DNA of 52,461 bases from Syntrophorhabdaceae bacterium PtaU1.Bin034. Lineage in GTDB: Bacteria; Desulfobacterota_G; Syntrophorhabdia; Syntrophorhabdales; WCHB1-27. The DNA lies in assembly GCA_002067405.1 (NCBI GenBank), contig MVRP01000010.1:1-52461 (forward strand), given 5' to 3'. The notes under the pieces were generated by a model. That model worked only from the letters and a program-made list of their open reading frames with translations, did no database searches and was not told the origin of the DNA. Positions 33,711-41,192 of the stretch are shown piece after piece (position 1 is the stretch's first letter; each line of letters begins with the position of its first letter). The position numbers and the translations under genes are program-made.

Positions 33711-34415
33711 CTATTCCACGATGCCGACGTTTTGTGTTCCGCCGGGAGTGACGGACCCAATCTCGAACCTGCACAGGATGAACCCGATAAGTCCCAGAAT
33801 CAGAATGACGGCGCCGATTTTTGACAGTATCTTGGCTGCCGCTATGCTCCGTTTTCCGCCCATAAGGATAAAGAGGAAGTAGAAGGCGCCGATTTCGAGG
33901 ACCATCGCAAGGAATGCCAGGATGCCCGCGCCTGCCGCAGAAAGCATGGCATTGCCGGCAATAAAGTCACCGAAATAAAGTGTGAGCGTCTGGTAGTTCG
34001 CAAACAGCGAGAAAGCCAGTATTGCGTATGCCGTTGCCATCATGCCTGCCCCGAATGAAGGGATAGTCACCACGACCTGTTCGACCTGGGAGATCAGCGC
34101 CCGGGCCTTCGCCTTTTCACGAAGGACGGGGTAGTTTATCGTGAACTGAGGCGCCGGAACATCGGGCGCCATGACGCCGGAGCCGAGCTTGTTGAGATCT
34201 TCTTTGTATCTTTTGGCTATTTCGGCCTTCTGCTCTTCGCATTCCCGGACCGTCGACGTACGTAGCGAGTCGAAGGCCGCGCGAATGCACTCACGTTTCT
34301 CCTGACGGTTGGAGTCAGGCAGGTTCATGAGGCACTCCGTTATGCGTGGTTTGTGTGCCGGATGAAGTCGGCTCGTTATCCACCAACTCGCTATCCTTTT
34401 CCTCAACGTGTTCAT
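33711..34415 (-). CDS. hypothetical membrane protein of the envelope operon
   Basis: 234 aa. The N-terminal cytoplasmic half is helical and charged (ECIRAAFDSLRTSTVRECEE, QKAEIAKRYKEDLNKL). The C-terminal half has four membrane segments (SFGAGMMATAYAILAFSLFA, MLSAAGAGILAFLAMVLEIG, AFYFLFILMG, IGAVILILGLIGFILC). Family not recognised. Starts 4 nt inside the previous gene (ATGA overlap). Confidence 0.65.
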   Translation of the reverse strand: MNTLRKRIASWWITSRLHPAHKPRITECLMNLPDSNRQEKRECIRAAFDSLRTSTVRECEEQKAEIAKRYKEDLNKLGSGVMAPDVPAPQFTINYPVLREKAKARALISQVEQVVVTIPSFGAGMMATAYAILAFSLFANYQTLTLYFGDFIAGNAMLSAAGAGILAFLAMVLEIGAFYFLFILMGGKRSIAAAKILSKIGAVILILGLIGFILCRFEIGSVTPGGTQNVGIVE

Positions 34416-34894
34416 AAGTGCCTCTGCGCCTTGTCTTCTGATTCGGAAATCCCCCGGAGCACCTCCGTCTTCCTGGTCTCCACATCCTCAAGCTTTTTCT
34501 CGAACTGCTCCATGAGGGCCCTGAGACTCCTTGTCTTTGGTTCCTGGTCATGCGCCATATTCAGCGAGAAACCCACCGAAGTCGATCTTGTCAGGTAGTC
34601 CGTCAGGCGAGCGATATCTGCATTCATTGCCTTTCTTCTATGATGCAAAAAGTGGACTCCCGATGCGGCGGCCATCCCTCCGAGCGACATGGAGATGATC
34701 GCCATGCCCATAAAATCCAAGCGGGTCGCGGTCTCCTGCGTCTCGTCCGTTGCGGCCGCTTCTGGAACGACTGTCGAAGCTTCATCCTGACTGAATGCGA
34801 AAGTCGCGTGAATGAGGAACAGGGAGAGCAGAACCAACGATATGAGCGCTATATGTCCGGCTATTGTTGCTGAAGGGCTGGTTTGATGTTTCAT
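34412..34894 (-). CDS. hypothetical membrane protein, first gene of the envelope operon
   Basis: 160 aa. N-terminal hydrophobic segment (LISLVLLSLFLIHATFAFS) looks like a signal peptide, followed by an Ala/Thr/Glu-rich stretch, a second membrane segment (MGMAIISMSLGGMAAASGV) and a C-terminal coiled coil (LRALMEQFEKKLEDVETRK). Unknown family. Heads the nine-gene operon that ends with the PBP gene. Confidence 0.6.
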   Translation of the reverse strand: MKHQTSPSATIAGHIALISLVLLSLFLIHATFAFSQDEASTVVPEAAATDETQETATRLDFMGMAIISMSLGGMAAASGVHFLHHRRKAMNADIARLTDYLTRSTSVGFSLNMAHDQEPKTRSLRALMEQFEKKLEDVETRKTEVLRGISESEDKAQRHL

Positions 34895-35597
34895 GACCTT
34901 CCTTTAAGCAACGGGCATGCCATCTGCTACCCGTGTGTTCTCCTATCTCGGTTGCTGACTGCGAAATTGACTATAAAACAGGCTGACCGACGAGTGAACA
35001 CTAAGTTTTTGGGTGGCAGGGATTTATTGAGTTCGACCGAAAGAAGCGCCGGGATATGAGATCCACGAACAAATTTCGTGGTGGAGAAAATCAATCGAGA
35101 TTGAAAGAACCTAAAGCGGCCTTGGAGAAGATGACTTGTTTGACTGGTAGGGCAACAGGATGAGTCTCTTCGTATCGACCAGCCGAGGCGCAGTTTTGAG
35201 CGTACTTTCAACATTTTTTTCAAATCACGGCACGCGTTTTGAAACTCATGGTCTTAGCAAAGGCGGATCGTCTATAACTCAGGTTACTTTGCGGGCCAAC
35301 TGCGTGTTCTGTCTACCATCTGTATTAGTGTTATTTTACTTGCGATCCGCTCAAAGGAATTGATAGGATCAATACAAGGGAAGTCGAAGTGGTTGCGTGA
35401 AGCATCAAATCACTTCTTGTTGAGAATCGTGCGACAGATAGCCATGCTTGCACGTTTACAGAACGATGCCTTCCTGTCCCCGCCTCTTCCTAAATGTTGA
35501 CCATAGCAGGATTGGTGAAAATGTGGGGTTTCACTGTCCCTTCAATGCTTCTCACTCAAACCCTGTTTAATAAGTGTCGCCGAAAAGGAGATGAGCA
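34895..35597. other. 703-nt intergenic region between the envelope and CRISPR operons
   Basis: Divergent promoter region; no convincing gene. It contains three clear dyads: CCACGAA-CAAAT-TTCGTGG (35064-35082), TCAATC-GA-GATTGA (35092-35105) and TTGAT-AGG-ATCAA (35360-35372). The last two share the half-site TTGAT/ATCAA. Cas10 has an AAGGAG Shine-Dalgarno (35585-35590). I could not fix the promoter boxes of either operon with confidence. Confidence 0.6.
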
Positions 35598-37307
35598 ATG
35601 AATCCTGAGAAGTACTATTATGTTTCGCTTCAGTATTCAGCTATTCAAAAGACGGTTCTTAGGCACGGCCGCCTCTGGTCTATAGCCGGCATCAGTCAGA
35701 TTCTTTCAGAATTGAATGAATTGCGCCTGCCGGACATTGTAAGGAAATGCGACAGGAATGCTGCTGTCCTTGTGGCGGGAGGAGGCAAGTTTACTGCTCG
35801 CTTCGACGATAAGCCTACAGCCGAAACTGCCAGGAATGAATTGATGAAGGCTGTTGCGACCGCCATGCCTATGCTTGAATTCCAAGTATCCCAAGTTGTT
35901 CAGGCAGACACCCTTGAACAGGCCAAGCAGTTCAAGAAACCCGACAAAGAAGGCGAAAAAAAGTCTTACTACCCCGGCCTCATAGACGAACTAAACGAGC
36001 AAAAGCGTCATTTTCGGGGATACGGCGTTACTTTCAATCCTCACTTTCAGGTCTGTGACGAGTGCGGGGAATACCCGGCAGACAAAGTGTGTATCAAAGA
36101 CTTGTACCAAGAGAATGGGAAAAAGAAGTCGCTGTGTCTATGCTCGACCTGCAGCGCGGCTTGGGACAAGGCAAGAGCGAAAGCATCGAAAACGGGCAAA
36201 CAGGGTAAGGGGTCTTCGACAATCCAGAGAATCTACGAAACATACCTTGAACTTACTGCGCAAAGCGAGTGCCTGATCCCAAGGGATTTCCAGGATATGT
36301 TTGCCAATCAGGAAGGCGATGTGGAGGGCAAAAGAATGGCTGTCTGGTTTTCCGATCTGAACAATATGAATAGCAAAGTACCGATATGGCTGAGTCAGTC
36401 CGAAGAAGAGGTACGAGAAATATTCGAAACCGTGAAGTCTGCGAATGTGCAGATTCTGGCCGAAACGCTTCGTCAGGTGTTTCCTTCACAAAAAATGGTA
36501 AAACGGAAGGAGCGCACAGAGCGCGGGAAGACAGAGCTAATCTATCTCCCTTTTCGTCTTGTCGTGGCTGGCGGGGACGATCTGTGTGTGGTAATGCCAG
36601 AAGAATACATCCTGAATTTTGCCCTTACCCTTTCCCAGACAACGTGCAAAAGAATCATCCATCTCGTGAAGGAGTATGAGCAGTCAAATCCGGGTAAGCG
36701 ACATCCCCTGAAGCCAGAGTGGTTGCTTGAGCAATGGGAAGCCTACCGAAAACGAGGAGGCACCGACTCGAAGGAACCGGGATCCTACAGCTTCGGTGGC
36801 GCCTTCATCGTGACGCCTCTCCATACCCCCTTCATCAAGATTCATGAGCTCGGTGAGAGCCTGATGAAGAAAGCCAAGGAACAGACAGGGCGGAAGGATA
36901 ACAGCGTCAACTGGAGGATCATGGCCGTGGAGGAGGCACCCGATTTGTCAGACCATCCCAAGTTCGACAAGCCACTCTTTATTGACAAGATTCCTCCCGA
37001 CGACCGAGAAAAGCATCCCCTTAGTCTCAGAGGCTACCTCGCGATGCGTGACTTCTATTCAAGCGGTCGGCAAGCTATCTCCGGCTCCCAGCTTCAGCAA
37101 ATCATGGGGAAAATCATCGAGTACGACAGCGATTCAGACCGCATCGAAGAATGGATGAAAACGAGGGTCTTCGGGGGTCGGGAGCAATGCTATGGGGCGA
37201 TTCTCGTTGATTCACGCTTCAGAACCCCGGACAAAAGGTTCGATTGCTCCAGGCTTGCCACCCTGCTTGAACTCATAACCATAGGAGGGGAGGGACTATA
37301 TGAGTGA
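35598..37307 (+). CDS. cas10: Cas10, large subunit of a type III CRISPR complex, no HD domain, active-site GGDD present
   Basis: 569 aa. The protein begins directly in the first cyclase-like (Palm 1) domain (YYYVSLQYSAIQKTVLRHG), so the HD nuclease domain is absent. A zinc-finger region with CDECGEYPADK (C153, C156) and CLCSTC follows. Palm 2 carries the intact GGDD motif (G325-D328 in VVAGGDDLCVV) used to make cyclic oligoadenylates from ATP. This predicts cOA signalling without target ssDNA cleavage, consistent with the CARF proteins encoded downstream. It overlaps the next gene by 8 nt. Subtype: HD-less Cas10 with a Csx10-like partner points to type III-D or an unnamed relative. Confidence 0.88.
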   Translation: MNPEKYYYVSLQYSAIQKTVLRHGRLWSIAGISQILSELNELRLPDIVRKCDRNAAVLVAGGGKFTARFDDKPTAETARNELMKAVATAMPMLEFQVSQVVQADTLEQAKQFKKPDKEGEKKSYYPGLIDELNEQKRHFRGYGVTFNPHFQVCDECGEYPADKVCIKDLYQENGKKKSLCLCSTCSAAWDKARAKASKTGKQGKGSSTIQRIYETYLELTAQSECLIPRDFQDMFANQEGDVEGKRMAVWFSDLNNMNSKVPIWLSQSEEEVREIFETVKSANVQILAETLRQVFPSQKMVKRKERTERGKTELIYLPFRLVVAGGDDLCVVMPEEYILNFALTLSQTTCKRIIHLVKEYEQSNPGKRHPLKPEWLLEQWEAYRKRGGTDSKEPGSYSFGGAFIVTPLHTPFIKIHELGESLMKKAKEQTGRKDNSVNWRIMAVEEAPDLSDHPKFDKPLFIDKIPPDDREKHPLSLRGYLAMRDFYSSGRQAISGSQLQQIMGKIIEYDSDSDRIEEWMKTRVFGGREQCYGAILVDSRFRTPDKRFDCSRLATLLELITIGGEGLYE

Positions 37308-39285
37308 GCCAAAAAAATTGTACTATGCGGAGGGGGAAATCGTTGTGGTTCCAAGGGGTTACTGGTTCACGTCGGGAGGCGAGAAATCATCCTTCGGATA
37401 CATTCCTCACTTGAAAGACGGGTCAGGTTGGCCGATCTATCCGGATACGCAACTTCATGGAGACCTTCACATGGCTGCTAATTGGTGGAAGCGGCTCAGT
37501 ATGGTTTCCGATAGTCTAATTGACCTAGTTTTTGGCAAGAAAGGAAATCCTCAAGCCTCACTCCTCTACCTCACTGATTTGGCCCTCACCAACGAATCAA
37601 AAAGGAGTTGGAACTCTAAAGCAAAACCGGGTCGTAAACTGTTCTCTGCAAAACCACGGACAGCGATAGACGACAAAACGAGAACAAACGACAGACACAT
37701 GCTGGTCAATATAGAGCTTGCCGACTTCACCGACACCGAGATCGGCTTTGAAATGCGGGCCAGCCTATATCTCGGTTACTTCTCGGACAAACGACAGAGA
37801 GACGACGCCGTCGCCCTATTGCGCGGAGCGTCATCTCTTCTCAGCGGATTCGGGGCTTTTCGCTCCAGAGGCTACGGAAGAGGCGCGGTACAGGTTCAAC
37901 TGGAGGGCCGGGAGCTGATTGTTCCCGACAGCCTATCCACATCTTTTCCTCAATCGTGCGTGTACATCCTCACCGCTCTTGTCCCCATGAGGTCGAAATT
38001 CATCGAACCAGGCAGTTCACAGTTCCTCGAATCACAGGCTTACGTACGTGCCGAGATGCTCCGAGGGTGGTTCGTCCGGGCATATAACGACCTCTTCGAG
38101 AATTGGCCCAAGCCCGAGGAGATGGCCACAATCAGCTTCCCGGATCTCCTGCCCTTGCTCTCCAGCGGGATTATCTCTTACCCGCCTCCCATGTCTACGA
38201 TTCAGGTCGGCAACGAGGCCGAAGACAGGCTCGACAAGTTCGACGAGAAGGAAAAACCTTCGGACCAAGAGAACTTCTTTGACTGGAAACCGAAACCTCT
38301 CCCTCGGAACACTTTTATAACAAACGCCGACATGCCTCACGTGGTCCGAGTGAGGATAGAGAAGCGCGTCAGAAACTTCATCGACGACGATTTCAAGACC
38401 GTCGAGGGTGGCCTCTTTGTTCAGGAGATGGTGCCGAAGGGAATCACTTTCGGTGGGACTATCCGATTCGCGGCCGGTGATCTAGATTTTCACAATAAAG
38501 CCCTGAAGGTCTTGAAATGTCTGAGGCCCAGCATCAACGGGACTCTTTTTGAGCCGACCATGGACGTAAGCTCGCTCTCCGCGACCGGCAAAGACATCGG
38601 GCCTTTTGTGATCATCAAACCTCTGCCGTATGCCGAGTCGTTCTTTGACTTGATGGATGGGAGTAAATATAAGGTGGTCAAGATCGGCAAGAAGGATGCA
38701 CTGAAAGACGCTGTACGGGCGAAAGGCGCAAATCACATTACCCTCGGCACTCTGCGACGGTACAACACCATGCTTCAAAGACCGAGGCGGAACCGGGTTG
38801 TCATCGACGTTGGATCGGTTCTTCATTCATACTCCGGTGATAGCTGCCTTGATTGGCGAGATTTTGGCAAAACGCTGAAAGGAACTACCACGTTACCCCG
38901 TACCCAGGCTGTTCAATCGGAAGCCAACTCTCCCTCCACAGAGCCCATCATAACGATCTCTCAGAAAGATATCGAGAAATGGGCAAAGATGAGCCCATCG
39001 CAAATAGGTCAGACAAGAGAGCTTTTGAACCCTCGGCTGACCGGCGAGATAATTCGCGAGCGACTTACTGAGCGTAAAGACAAATACGAGAGATGGGCGG
39101 CCGAGAAAGTAGCGGAAAAACTTGTGCCGGGAGATCTGATAGACAGAATCCTGAGTTATCTGCCTGCGAACATGGCTGGCATGAGAGCGTTTATAGACGA
39201 GGTCATTCGTCGGATAGCACTCGTACAGTGGGAGACCAAAGCAGAAAAGGAACTCAAGAAAGCTTCAGAAAGGGAGGGACGCTAA
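37300..39285 (+). CDS. Csx10-like RAMP protein (Cas5 group) with long helical C-terminal extension
   Basis: 661 aa. RAMP features: N-terminal strand KLYYAEGEIVVVPRGYWFTS, a helix-proximal GWPIYPDTQLHGDLHMAA in place of the usual IPGSSLRG, RTAIDDKTRTNDRHMLVNIE and the glycine-rich loop GAFRSRGYGRGAVQV. This last motif is like Csx10 (group 5 RAMP of type III-D). Typical Csx10 proteins are shorter. The last ~110 residues (IEKWAKMSPSQIGQTRELL through WAAEKVAEKL to the end) are helical and charged, and could stand in for the small subunit Cas11, for which I find no separate gene. Confidence 0.7.
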   Translation: MSEPKKLYYAEGEIVVVPRGYWFTSGGEKSSFGYIPHLKDGSGWPIYPDTQLHGDLHMAANWWKRLSMVSDSLIDLVFGKKGNPQASLLYLTDLALTNESKRSWNSKAKPGRKLFSAKPRTAIDDKTRTNDRHMLVNIELADFTDTEIGFEMRASLYLGYFSDKRQRDDAVALLRGASSLLSGFGAFRSRGYGRGAVQVQLEGRELIVPDSLSTSFPQSCVYILTALVPMRSKFIEPGSSQFLESQAYVRAEMLRGWFVRAYNDLFENWPKPEEMATISFPDLLPLLSSGIISYPPPMSTIQVGNEAEDRLDKFDEKEKPSDQENFFDWKPKPLPRNTFITNADMPHVVRVRIEKRVRNFIDDDFKTVEGGLFVQEMVPKGITFGGTIRFAAGDLDFHNKALKVLKCLRPSINGTLFEPTMDVSSLSATGKDIGPFVIIKPLPYAESFFDLMDGSKYKVVKIGKKDALKDAVRAKGANHITLGTLRRYNTMLQRPRRNRVVIDVGSVLHSYSGDSCLDWRDFGKTLKGTTTLPRTQAVQSEANSPSTEPIITISQKDIEKWAKMSPSQIGQTRELLNPRLTGEIIRERLTERKDKYERWAAEKVAEKLVPGDLIDRILSYLPANMAGMRAFIDEVIRRIALVQWETKAEKELKKASEREGR

Positions 39286-39286
39286 G

Positions 39287-40699
39287 ATGATACGTCCGAT
39301 GACTTCACATACCAGCGTACTGCAAGCACAGGTTGACTTCAGTCTGAAAACAAGCCTCTTGCTCCGCTCGGGTTTTTCGGGGGAAGTAACAGATTCCTCC
39401 ATAGAGAAGACGGCTTCCGGGGACCTCCATATCAACGGGTATGTCTGGGCCGGTCTGCTACGCCGCGCCCTTTCGAGAGTGAGAGAAGGCCAAACCATTT
39501 CGGAACTGATAGGTAATTATCACAAGAAGCTGGCACAGAACGACGAATATCCCCTTCATGCCTCGCCGCTGTGGTGTGAGTCGTCCTTCGTGCCTCTTCC
39601 CGTGACCGACGTCCGGCCAGGTATCAAGATAGACCGTGAGTGGGGCGCCAACAATAGTGGTGCCCTTTATTCCGATGAGATTGTGCCTCCAGGGGTCTCT
39701 GTCAGGCTGCGATTCAATTACTTCCTCACCGATGACGACACCCCCGAAACGACCATGGATGCCTTTCGTTCCGCCCTTTGGGTCGTCGACGAGGGCATCG
39801 AGAACATAGGCGGCGGATGGTCCTACGGTCACGGAAAGCTCAAGTTCGAAGAAGGCTTTTCTCGGCAACTCGATCTTAAGAACGCGGACCACCGGGCCGG
39901 GCTCTGGAGCTTCAATGGAAAGCCTGATTGGGAGTCGTCCTTTTCTTTACCGACCGCTGACAAGAAACCAGACATAGTCAAGCCATGGGTGAAGTACCTT
40001 GTGCATGTTGGTGTGGCGCAAGGCCAGTTGCTTGCCGTACACATGAACCACCCGACCTTCGATTCATACCGCCTCTATTCCGAATTGCCTGACACCTTTG
40101 CCTTTCGGGCTTACGTAGCCGATCCCGCAAACCCGGAGCACATTGAATCTCGTTTCGTCATTCCCGGCAAGGCGTTCAGGCAGGCAATACTGTCTGTTCC
40201 CATTGAACGGAAGTTGCGGTCCCTCGGAGAGACGATTTGCAGCACGCCCGGAGATATGTGCACCTGTAGCGTGTGCGAGGCACACCGGGCCGCAACGAAA
40301 AAACGTGAGAACTCTCCGGACTGTAAGCGTGAGCGCTGCAATTGGTTCGGTTCTACAGAATGGGGCGGACTCATTTCCATAAGCGACGGGGTGGTCACGG
40401 GCGCAGAAAAGGGTGAAATCCTGCACAGGATTCAACTCTGTGAACATTCGATGCAGAACATCCAGCTCTTTTCCGGTGAATATCTGACGGCAGGCGAATG
40501 GACGCACGAAATCCTCATCGACAGGAGTCGCAATAAGGAGCAGGCGGACGCCCTCATGAAAGAGATCGAATGGGTGCTCAGCGAGCTTAAGCCCGGCGGG
40601 AAAGCGCCGTCCGGCTGGTACCGGCTGGGCGCCACATCTACGTGCACAGGGGCGATAGAACTGAAAGAAGACCCAGTGACTTGCAGATACGGAGGCTGA
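39287..40699 (+). CDS. double-RAMP (Cas7-like) backbone protein
   Basis: 470 aa. First RAMP half: LQAQVDFSLKTSLLLRSGFS, DLHINGYVWAGLLRRALSRV and the Gly loop GGGWSYGHGKLKF. Second half: RFVIPGKAFRQAILS, a cysteine cluster (CTCSVCEAH and CKRERC, likely zinc), CNWFGSTEWGGLISISD, and LFSGEYLTAGEWTHEILI with WYRLGATSTCTG. Two RAMP units in one chain resemble fused Cas7 (Csm3-like) subunits that form the crRNA-binding spine. Starts 1 nt after the Csx10-like stop codon, giving a compact operon. Confidence 0.75.
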   Translation: MIRPMTSHTSVLQAQVDFSLKTSLLLRSGFSGEVTDSSIEKTASGDLHINGYVWAGLLRRALSRVREGQTISELIGNYHKKLAQNDEYPLHASPLWCESSFVPLPVTDVRPGIKIDREWGANNSGALYSDEIVPPGVSVRLRFNYFLTDDDTPETTMDAFRSALWVVDEGIENIGGGWSYGHGKLKFEEGFSRQLDLKNADHRAGLWSFNGKPDWESSFSLPTADKKPDIVKPWVKYLVHVGVAQGQLLAVHMNHPTFDSYRLYSELPDTFAFRAYVADPANPEHIESRFVIPGKAFRQAILSVPIERKLRSLGETICSTPGDMCTCSVCEAHRAATKKRENSPDCKRERCNWFGSTEWGGLISISDGVVTGAEKGEILHRIQLCEHSMQNIQLFSGEYLTAGEWTHEILIDRSRNKEQADALMKEIEWVLSELKPGGKAPSGWYRLGATSTCTGAIELKEDPVTCRYGG

Positions 40700-40700
40700 T

Positions 40701-41192
40701 ATGGCAGATCGAGAATTCAAACCGGGCTTTGTCACATACGAGACAGGATCGAGAACCACAGGCGAGGTGCGGGCGTTGATCGATGACCCCAAGTGGAGCG
40801 ACGGCTATCTCACCTTTTCCAGACAGGAACTTCCCCTAAGGACCGTCTCGGCCAAGCCTCTGTCTGCCCTCCTCGCAGGAAAGGTGTCGGGCATCAAGGA
40901 TGGTAAAGGCGAGGAAATCCAGGGATACCTTATGGAGGCCGATCTGTGGTGCAAGCGGGAAGGAGGCTACGAGGAGGTCTCCATCGAACGGGATGACGCC
41001 GTGTTTTACTTGCAAAAGTGGGACCTTGAAACAGGACGTGCGGTGGGGACGGAGAACTGCTACTGGCGGGAAGTCGATATCCTCCGCCATCAGAAAAGCA
41101 GGATATTTAGTGACGACATAAAGGCCATTGAAGTGATCGTGCCGGAACGGCGTCTTCATTTCTTTCTGACCGCAGGAGGTACAAGGCCATGA
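40701..41192 (+). CDS. unknown CRISPR-operon protein (163 aa)
   Basis: Begins 1 nt after the double-RAMP stop and overlaps the RRM-RAMP gene by 4 nt, so it is an integral operon member. Composition suggests a beta-rich fold (GYLTFSRQELPLRTVS, YLMEADLWCKREGGYEEVSI, VFYLQKWDLETG). Not similar, by eye, to the all-helical Cas11. Unassigned Csx19-type proteins occur at this place in type III-D operons, which is a possible identity but not shown by any motif I can name. Confidence 0.6.
   Translation: MADREFKPGFVTYETGSRTTGEVRALIDDPKWSDGYLTFSRQELPLRTVSAKPLSALLAGKVSGIKDGKGEEIQGYLMEADLWCKREGGYEEVSIERDDAVFYLQKWDLETGRAVGTENCYWREVDILRHQKSRIFSDDIKAIEVIVPERRLHFFLTAGGTRP

Noticed and set aside
34927..35223. 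98-codon open frame in the intergenic region before cas10
   Set aside because: Odd composition (SRLIFSTTKF, RRSACFIVNF), no ribosome site, no protein-like pattern.
35228..35243. Possible sigma-54 site CGGCACGCGTTTTGAA upstream of cas10
   Set aside because: The -24 half is good, but the -12 element has GA in place of the essential GC, and it lies about 350 nt before cas10.
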